This document shows positions 57,301 through 61,667 of a stretch of DNA of 64,000 nt, piece by piece; position 1 is the first letter of the stretch; every line of letters begins with the position of its first letter. A program made the position numbers and the translations under genes. Source of the DNA: Verrucomicrobiota bacterium (GTDB lineage Bacteria; Verrucomicrobiota; Verrucomicrobiia; Limisphaerales; JADJPG01); NCBI GenBank assembly GCA_016713365.1, contig JADJPG010000001.1:62001-126000 (forward strand), read 5' to 3'. The notes under the pieces are model-generated. The model saw only the letters and a program-made list of their open reading frames with translations. It was not told the DNA's origin and did no database searches.

Positions 57301-57754
57301 CATTCACCTTGATGCGTGGGAGGTTTAAATTCTCAGCATTGGCCGCGAGGCTCTGCGCCGCGTTCAAATTGGTGGTGCCAGGACTGGCCAAGGCGCCGAA
57401 CACGACCAGACCACTGAACTGGTTGATGGTCGCGGGAACTTCCGTCAAACCGGCGGCCTGCTGCTGTGCCAGTGTGGGCGCACGACCATCCGATCCGGGT
57501 GGCGTGCCGCGAACGCTGGAGATCGGGAGACCGTTGGAGGAACTGAGATTATGACGAACGGCGTCCTGCCGGAGTTCCAGCGGGAGCGCCTGAGCCGCCG
57601 CATCGGGCGCCGCCCATGCACCGAGCAGAAGGGCGAAGGAAACGCGGAATACGAATTGCGGAAGGCGGAAGGGAGAACGGGGAACGCCGATCGCTGAACG
57701 CGGACTATTCCGCGCTCCGCCTTCCGCGTTCCGCATTTTGATCGGGGTGTGCAT
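48302..57754 (-). CDS. Giant secreted protein of 3150 residues with helical Tc-toxin-like C-terminal part
   Basis: I do not recognise a named family. A 33-residue basic leader coded by an inverted repeat precedes a signal peptide (VSFALLLGAWAAPDAAAQ); no other start codon fits between them. The first half is beta-rich, with a PA14-like segment near 690-785 (WWTFGVNSDDGFRCEIG). Near 2125 a dockerin-like calcium loop appears (DQNTDGKVDAEDA). From about 2400 the chain is helical: coiled-coil segments (AKYDLDWAIRSLEQKRASYE), a hydrophobic run at 2618-2655 (FIAGLAVGGDLFSPIR), then LQELDDAQRNYRSLVAEGER and LSAKYAFLAAQAYDYDTG. The last 250 residues are a beta domain with PYVYLIPVGFD and WNVQDVTIPLPF, ending YFHTYSYSGN. 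This order (helical pore region, amphipathic helices, YxYxTG, beta end) recalls TcA subunits, but identity is not shown. Confidence 0.8.
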   Translation of the reverse strand: MHTPIKMRNAEGGARNSPRSAIGVPRSPFRLPQFVFRVSFALLLGAWAAPDAAAQALPLELRQDAVRHNLSSSNGLPISSVRGTPPGSDGRAPTLAQQQAAGLTEVPATINQFSGLVVFGALASPGTTNLNAAQSLAANAENLNLPRIKVNGTVVMTMLRARVGAPMLGRAVSFQFGEIVPRPNADEYGVLLSTVNTAVNPPRPVQSPETYWLPEPYSTASHTNTGYYWSPHAQAVFAVNPGPLQIAWRRSVASTAANSPAGVANVLVLGVPYVVATNQYVVSGSPVKAPRLMYWTERSFSDTGKPVTVPSARVGAVNIVYNNTLPERVANEVVIPGAAPITTSNTLQETRTLWYDDTGGQAGGQIRAYNVEGRVFMELLGDARGANARQHLGFEIVDVIRQPAPNDVTIELGEKLTSYPGDFPSDAGLFPEPLLLVGQSFTFQHNPGGSTRPNYYATRETRNQNDLQVHWLEEGLEGLKWPFRFVRYKLVWPDDVARYSHYVRPLVATEGEAKATAVPLPSQNAPTLAYQDPLDQPRGKLTENFAYYSFLDEDHPAHRALLRFTSGEFIRFERIFSWLEQSLRDRNVAPTEVANNDLGVGGPLLERGVATNLTWVLGNAGFAVRNIRAIGDACSITQADAVLADPALQASVFNANVPVINFLNSGGGGNFAEDNTFPGFTVGIDEENFVTEATGTITIPTSGWWTFGVNSDDGFRCEIGTNVFGFPFTRGPSDTLATFNLAAGVYPTRLVFFECAVGAEVEFFAAPGSNATFNASFRLVGDTGAGGLAVRSAVPVPIAMRPRVISSTVAVGDRITAPIGEIGNGHDTNYLAGFIRVSEGDLYHPGAYVDPFSGGFDAANRGAIIPVNAVPGKDRLEVWWFRKNQVNVAQGFLNSHWPAVIGRYKLEYPANPAEIVLASNDGSGPLLSLQANGSIYYQNDPSLPGYNPNEEHAIVQGGQAFALRDDLNITSTESFTSQPFVLLDYIEADGRPAVRAFRVLREKPEVGITFDYARNAGTILQPPMPLPLLEKPLAPNIAGLPPRSLNAEIGTYTVSSSVRLTGGAFTSHSLTTTERHFARRFDPLALQNAQTPAAPVWFFPTNVTTTTLGGWVSNLRPLDLKVWGGNQSTNPNRWRFAASIRAGLTASAAPALLYDTVSGGSWQITVTEVNTASQYVEVQFAAAPPPSAKIATALVLPVDGPAANAFANQRLASEPLPITIADATLRDFYGKFTLQDRKGNTWFYRGPHTLTESPSLVMQFYYKTLPGFFFPTLALNAQPPVGTITPYLRPMNPDGSFAGDPVFGNVADSDQDADGNALGIVYRPVWPENVPLLQMAETLTTPKRGLPAVRGQTSLEILYQQSQIAGGESAESAVLHDPTREKSFALGAAGNGGILDGIPPSVKTSSYQGKTYFPNLPPHLAERLFFDPNRGAFGELVFKGQFVDAALGENYLFLNVLGQGDREELQKLCDIEDEKKELWDDAIDGLATTLETFIENPAQPRTYIPTAPEVIGADEIARIKNDDVAVERSYALTATGPGTGYVSLIAGNGRAFTPEGDPVTVAIVKVVNTLYRGEVNIVESSNPLNEKLTMQQVVDLAAKIEDYRFEWKIASPVDGLPPRVYDNTPVTLLSDGVWSHLRFPLETDKASSVAASAESRLFQDASTTVSPVSRVSFDAVDLVDGKFRFRVPTSATHGLSAGNRVVLRKTDGTEVLGTVNALTSATNIYVSVDINQNVSAVANEILELNERVATNGVQSIVFRQFVQPPGEYSQYWLSMELDDALGAVVYVDGQLVARANTGQNDSTTTSPAGGLIPLSRVYRLSNADLAGGTANPDGSRTHTIAVELISGAFPAQFIAFNARIEAFTSVDVTVQKWLSLDAVRYPDGVRAVLGGSADIRSLSDNYLIMRYQPMNSAHASFVTDGNGGNVVWSQWTTPQLAEGWIKRVLKGINPFNQRITDLFNNSVNTDVSIVSQAGGRWEGDVALNLDAINNAGLIEIYETVLNRGKMLSIGGGINYGPANDALLLAAGYLNDLYMVLGNEAWADASNPTIGIGTKDSTYGDVATALFSFKGQLPTLLEEELALMRGRDDFLLPGVELRPVYNRMIWNYTRGIDAGEVIYALNYNVLDQNTDGKVDAEDARKLYPQGHGDAYGHYLTALKSYYALIMNTDFDWVPRIEAVTVLGKPVSVDYQDERKFAAAAGALARAGKQTFDLTWRRDYQSGKANGWAHFTETKPNLSSRNVPTTRHWGIDHWASRTGQGAFLNWVVGNAILPDKDPDPSHQGSIQQIDRTTVPELKELVTVSASLQTAMDNAEAGLTPMGLPDSAIPFDLNPLSIANGPFSHFEQIYQRAKDALNNAVVSFDDAKDVTRLMRSEEDSLVDFRTGVNQQELAYTNALIELYGTPYPEDIGPGRTYRTGFNGPDTLHYMYVDTKELTFAGPQGTLLDPAADVTWRIDTQTFQPGWAGQDLISTFGWIQPAFIGEVDGTGRTEDYLANTNLFIEYNLAAHGFFKKPAAWTGQRSSPGKLQRAISDIVKARNAAFTAFYWADAAKYDLDWAIRSLEQKRASYEQIRTDQAEILNAQIIVDTSRLAYDITAETIDRISEDITSTTDKTADAIPTSFIAGLAVGGDLFSPIRSSVKVITGLVASGLQWGKLAYSSVQKSLEYATQKANRYIEFNDIAPEQFNQELRNSVSEVRDKVYGMNNNFMTLNMRLQELDDAQRNYRSLVAEGERIQQERQIYRQRAAAVIQGYRTRDAAFRIFRNEKLERYKTLFDLSAKYAFLAAQAYDYDTGLLGTPQGREFINRIIRARALGVVANGQPQFAGSNTGDPGLSSVLAEMLGDWSVVRSRLGFNNPDAYGTTVSMRTENFRILPGTNGNDNWRDILSQALKANILDDPDVRRYCLQIESGNGVAVPGLVLEFSTTISDGLNLFGRPLAARDHAFSPSSFATKIFAVGVALEGYKGMDDPAANADAVEGSGGTSPGDPDLSFLDPDAMSATPYVYLIPVGFDSMRSPPLGDNSDVRTWNVQDVTIPLPFNIGGSGFSTRPLWQSADSLTEPLFGLRKHQAFRPISDATLWDENTIYSTGGELWHNKFTNTRLIGRSVWNSKWKLVIPGKTLLNNPDEGLERFIRTVNDVKLYFHTYSYSGN
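57658..57727. repeat. 12-bp perfect inverted repeat (REP-like) inside the giant gene's leader
   Basis: GCGGAAGGCGGA (57658-57669) pairs with TCCGCCTTCCGC (57716-57727), separated by 46 bases that themselves hold GGAACG and CGCG motifs. It codes residues about 10-33 of the giant protein, before its signal sequence. The GGAATGCGGA-type unit is a simple dispersed element of these genomes; a second example lies inside pdxA (3041-3072). Confidence 0.75.
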
Positions 57755-57793
57755 GGGAGGAATGGGAAAACAGAGTTGCGAAACACCCGAGAA

Positions 57794-59557
57794 TTAGCGG
57801 TCGTAGACGATGATCGTCGCGGAAATGCTCGGTGGCACCATGGCCCAGAATTTGTAGCGTTCGCCCGGGCCGAAAGCGATTGTGTCACTCCCGATGACAT
57901 TGCTGCTCCGGTAATTCCGGATCCAATACCAGTCCCAGTCGGACGCGATGTCCGTCCTCCAATCGTTGTTGCCGCTGCCCAGCCGAAAACCCCGCTGCTG
58001 ACCATAGGAACCGATGGTCCATCCGTACCGGGTCGGCTGGCCAAAGTTGTCCGCGTCGTTCTCGCAATAGAACTCATAGGTGAGCGCTCTCACTTCCCTG
58101 GACGAATGATTGCGCAGAATAATTTTGATCCGGCCGCCATCGGAATCTCCAAGCAACGCCGTTCCATCGATCAACACGTCACGCCAGACTCCGATGTTCC
58201 CGGGGGGAATCTGATAAACTGCAGGAGCCTTCTCTCCATTGAACGTGCCAGAGAACGTGGCGGCGCTGATCGTGCCGTTGACCGCGATGCTGTTGGCTCT
58301 GATGCTGCCGTTGACGTCGAGCGTGGCCGTTGGATTGGGAGTGTTGATACCGACGGCGCCAGACGCAGCGATGCGCATCCGCTCCACATTATTGCCGTAG
58401 AACTCCACCTGCCCGTCCGCTGAACTAAACATGCCGCTGTCGTTATCTCCTCCATTGCCCGCAAAGGCGTAACCGGCACCGGCCGCAGGCGCCCCGCCGC
58501 GCGCCTGCACGCCGCCATTGACGGTCAGTTTCGCCGTCGGGTTGTTGACACCGATGCCGACGTTGCCGTTGCCTTTGATCCGCATCGTCTCGGTCATCGC
58601 CGCGCTGCTGCCGTAGCCGAAGGCGACATCGCTGGAGGCAATGTCCGTGTGGATTTGCAACAGACCGCCCTGGATGCCGAAGCCGTAGGTGTTTCCGGTC
58701 TGCCCGTACAAGCTGATCTTGTCGCCGAGAGTGTTGTTCCCAAGGGTCAGCGGGAAAGCAGTTCCGAGAGTACCGATGCCCACGTTGCCAGCAATTGTCT
58801 GGTTTCCGTTCAAGGCATTGCCGACATCCCGCCGGGCCACGTTGCCGGAAAGTCGCGCATCCGGGAGCAGGCCCAGACTAATCGAGGAGGCATCCAGCGG
58901 GGGAAGCTGCGAAAGCGTCAGACCGGTCAGACCAGAACCGTTGCCGGAGACCACGCCGGAGACGTTGAGGTTTCCATTCACTTCCACCCGGCTGTTCGCG
59001 TAGGTGACGACCGAGGTGCCGCCAGAATTGACGATGGTGTTCGCGCTCGTGGCGGTGAAGGCGTAGGGCGCGGGCAGGAGCCGCAGGCGCGGGAGCATTT
59101 CCGTGGTCGCAGTCCCGATCGTGACCGAGAGGCTCATGTAGCGGTCCGCGTTGTTCGGTCCGGCCACCACCGACGAGAGCAACGGTCGCGCTTCGCCGCC
59201 GATGGGAGTGCCTTCGCCAAGGACCACGCTGAAGTTGCCCTTGTCCACCGTGACAATCTGCTGCTCCGACCACAGACGCGTGCCGCCAATCGACGCGGTG
59301 AAGATGCGGAAGATGACGGGGTAATTGGCCGGCGTGCTCGGCGCGAGCGGGTTGCCATTCGCGTCCACGAGGAAACCCTGATAGGTCATCAACTCGGGCG
59401 GCGCGGCGTGAGCGACGGGCAATGCGGTGAAGAATATTACGCCGCACAGGAGGGTCATCAAGGTGCGCCAGAGGGCCGCATCCGCGCGGACGATTGGAAG
59501 GACGGGACGAGTCAGGGTGGTTTTCATGGTCGGGTGGGTGCGGTTCAAAAGTTTCAT
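57794..59557 (-). CDS. Secreted fibre-like protein (tail-fibre-type repeats)
   Basis: The 587-residue protein has a signal segment (LWRTLMTLLCGVIFFTALPVAHA). A first domain (MTYQGFLVDANGNPLAPSTP, IFRIFTASIGGTRLWSEQQ) is the 'yqG.L.d.nG.p' module common in bacterial fibre-like proteins. Then come stretches of low-complexity beta repeats: GNLNVSGVVSGNGSGLTGL, GNALNGNQTIAGNVGIGT, MRIKGNGNVGIGVNNPTAKLTVNGGV and GAVGINTPNPTATLDVNGSI, the pattern of phage tail fibres and similar trimeric surface proteins. A C-terminal globular domain (NHSSREVRALTYEFYCEN to ISATIIVYDR) replaces the usual self-cleaving chaperone. It lies 39 bp upstream of the giant gene, in the same run. ATG 59527 is an alternative start. 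Confidence 0.8.
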   Translation of the reverse strand: MKLLNRTHPTMKTTLTRPVLPIVRADAALWRTLMTLLCGVIFFTALPVAHAAPPELMTYQGFLVDANGNPLAPSTPANYPVIFRIFTASIGGTRLWSEQQIVTVDKGNFSVVLGEGTPIGGEARPLLSSVVAGPNNADRYMSLSVTIGTATTEMLPRLRLLPAPYAFTATSANTIVNSGGTSVVTYANSRVEVNGNLNVSGVVSGNGSGLTGLTLSQLPPLDASSISLGLLPDARLSGNVARRDVGNALNGNQTIAGNVGIGTLGTAFPLTLGNNTLGDKISLYGQTGNTYGFGIQGGLLQIHTDIASSDVAFGYGSSAAMTETMRIKGNGNVGIGVNNPTAKLTVNGGVQARGGAPAAGAGYAFAGNGGDNDSGMFSSADGQVEFYGNNVERMRIAASGAVGINTPNPTATLDVNGSIRANSIAVNGTISAATFSGTFNGEKAPAVYQIPPGNIGVWRDVLIDGTALLGDSDGGRIKIILRNHSSREVRALTYEFYCENDADNFGQPTRYGWTIGSYGQQRGFRLGSGNNDWRTDIASDWDWYWIRNYRSSNVIGSDTIAFGPGERYKFWAMVPPSISATIIVYDR

Positions 59558-59577
59558 GGGCGCAGAGAAGCGAAGGT

Positions 59578-61503
59578 TCAGTTGGTGGTCAGGGTGGCGA
59601 TGTCGCTGATGCGTTTCAGGGAGAAGGTTCCCAGGACGTTGTATTGGCGCGTCTGCGAGCCGCGGGCCTGGAAGGTGATCAACTCGGAGTAGTTCCCGGT
59701 GAGGTCCTGGCTGCCCTGGGTCAGGCTGTTGAAATCATTCCCCGGCGGCGTGACACTCAACGTGATCTGCCGCGTAACGCCGTAGGATTCAATCCCGCGC
59801 GCGAGAGTGGAGGTGAACTGCGCGTCGAGATTGTCGTGGTCCGGGTGGTAGGTGTGGAGGAAGGGATTCGAAGCTTGGTCATCGTAGGACAACGGGACGT
59901 TGACCGTCAGGCTGCCGCCTTGCTGCAGGGAGCCGGTGAAGTCCCATGGAATATTACCCGCCGAGGTCGGAAACTGGACCGAGCTAATCCTTCGGGCTTC
60001 GCCGAGCTGAGCGGAGAGCAACAGATCCTCCCGCGTGGCGACAACCATGTTCGAGCCGAGTCCGACTCCGTGATAAACCTTCTGCAGGAGCTTCACCGCA
60101 CCGCCGCTGTTGTGAACGATCAAGCGCAGCGGGAAGGGTCGGGCGACCGCTCCTGAATCGATCTTGATCGGTCCATCCAGCAGATAGGAACCGGTCTTCT
60201 GCTCCGGGCCGCCAAAAACGAGCACTCGTCCCGTGTTTGGATCGCGCTCGTAATGATAACCATTCGCACCCTCGGCGAGCTGCAGCCGGTTCAGAAGCGC
60301 GGCGAAATCCGAGGCATTCGTGGCCCTGGCGTAGGGCTTGAGATAATGGCTGACGTAGCTCGCCGCCGCACCGCCAACCCAGAGGCCGGCGGTGGATTCC
60401 TTCTCCGCCGACACTGCCAGGTCAATCTGCGAAAGCCCGAGTGAATCCGTGAAGCGCAGCAGCCCTGCAAACAAGGCTCCGGGCACCCCGCCCATCTGCG
60501 AACGGTCCAAGCCAATCACAACTTCCACTTCCGAACCGACCTGGCCGGCGGCGGCGAGATTCCACGTTTGCCCGCCCGCGCCGAGGCTGGTGTAGCCGAA
60601 GGTCAGGTTCGTGGTGTTGACCGCACCGCGGATCAAGAGCGGCGGAATGCCGGTGATGTTCGTCTGGCCGACCGGCGACGCCTCGGATGCCACAGGCCGC
60701 ATGGTGATGGTGACCGGGACATTGGCCACGTTGCGGAACCGCACCTGAGCCTGCCCGCGCGTGTCACCATACCGGATGCCGCCCGCGCCGACCTGGAGGA
60801 TTTGAATCGGCCCGAAGTATTGGTTGTAGCTCTCGCCCGCCCGGACCCAGTAAGCCTGATCGCGGCGAGCCGGCGTGGTGCGAAAAGCCAGCATGCGCAC
60901 GGGATTCGTGGGGCCAAGTTCGCCGCCCGGGTAGCGATAGATTTCTGCGTTCTGCTGCAATTGGGGCGCGGGCGTGAGGAAGGATTCAAACGTCGGAACC
61001 GGCGCGGACGGCGTGGGAAACCCGATGAAGTTCAACCCGGTCAGGGTCCATCGATACGTGGGCAACACGGGCTTGCCCTTCACCCGCCAGTTATACGACG
61101 CGACATTGTTGGCCAGCTTCACCAGATACGCACCGTTGCCGGTGAGCCGTTGCAAGGCGGAGGCAGGTCCCGCCAGCCGGGTCCAGGTGGACCATTGGGT
61201 GCCATTGCTGGTGGGAAATTGCGGCGAGTCAATGAACTGACCCGTGGGCAACGCCGGTCGCCAGTACCAGATTTCCTGAATGGGATTGGTGAGATCGCCG
61301 CCGACCAGTTCATCCAGCGTGGCGTGCGAGGCGTCGACGTGGAGGAACACCGCATTCCAGCCGGGCTTGAGCGCATTCGTCTGCGTGATCCACTGGGCGC
61401 GGGATTGTTGGCACCAGCCAACGAGGAGAACAAAGGCCAGCCATGACGAAATGCGGACGCCGAGCCGCGCGCCCGCATGAACCTGAAAGTTGTGGTGACG
61501 CAT
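59578..61503 (-). CDS. Large secreted protein of unknown family
   Basis: The 641-residue protein has a leader (RISSWLAFVLLVGWCQQSRA), opens QWITQTNALKPGWNAVFLHV, and is beta-rich throughout; no helix bundle or enzyme motif is visible. Pieces such as LTGNGAYLVKLANNVASYNW and SGTLNVTLPLSYDDQ-like strands suggest several Ig- or jelly-roll-type domains. It is the first gene of the minus-strand run that leads through the fibre-like and giant proteins, 20 bp before the fibre gene start. Its upstream gap (61504-61667) is AT-richer than most and holds a hairpin. Function unknown; a surface or secreted role in the same system is inferred. Confidence 0.72.
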   Translation of the reverse strand: MRHHNFQVHAGARLGVRISSWLAFVLLVGWCQQSRAQWITQTNALKPGWNAVFLHVDASHATLDELVGGDLTNPIQEIWYWRPALPTGQFIDSPQFPTSNGTQWSTWTRLAGPASALQRLTGNGAYLVKLANNVASYNWRVKGKPVLPTYRWTLTGLNFIGFPTPSAPVPTFESFLTPAPQLQQNAEIYRYPGGELGPTNPVRMLAFRTTPARRDQAYWVRAGESYNQYFGPIQILQVGAGGIRYGDTRGQAQVRFRNVANVPVTITMRPVASEASPVGQTNITGIPPLLIRGAVNTTNLTFGYTSLGAGGQTWNLAAAGQVGSEVEVVIGLDRSQMGGVPGALFAGLLRFTDSLGLSQIDLAVSAEKESTAGLWVGGAAASYVSHYLKPYARATNASDFAALLNRLQLAEGANGYHYERDPNTGRVLVFGGPEQKTGSYLLDGPIKIDSGAVARPFPLRLIVHNSGGAVKLLQKVYHGVGLGSNMVVATREDLLLSAQLGEARRISSVQFPTSAGNIPWDFTGSLQQGGSLTVNVPLSYDDQASNPFLHTYHPDHDNLDAQFTSTLARGIESYGVTRQITLSVTPPGNDFNSLTQGSQDLTGNYSELITFQARGSQTRQYNVLGTFSLKRISDIATLTTN

Positions 61504-61550
61504 AAGAGTTCACCAAGGCTGAGAAGGAAAATTCTCGGTTCCTTTCGAAA

Positions 61551-61572
61551 GATTTTAGAAATCTTTTTTGAT
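61551..61572 (+). other. AT-rich hairpin between the secreted protein and the WD40 gene
   Basis: AAAGATTT, loop TAG, AAATCTTT form an 8-bp stem followed by TTT on the plus strand, in the 164-bp gap 61504-61667. On the minus strand it lies between the WD40 gene stop and the next gene's start. The stem has few G:C pairs, so it is a weak terminator or part of an AT-rich promoter (TAAAAT on the minus strand). No gene is present in this gap. Confidence 0.3.
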
Positions 61573-61667
61573 GGGGGGCCAAGAGCCTGTCTGAAATTCA
61601 TCGTCAGCGCCGACAGCGAAGTCCGCCAACTCATTTTGAGACGGGCTCAGAAACCGCCCGCGCTGCT

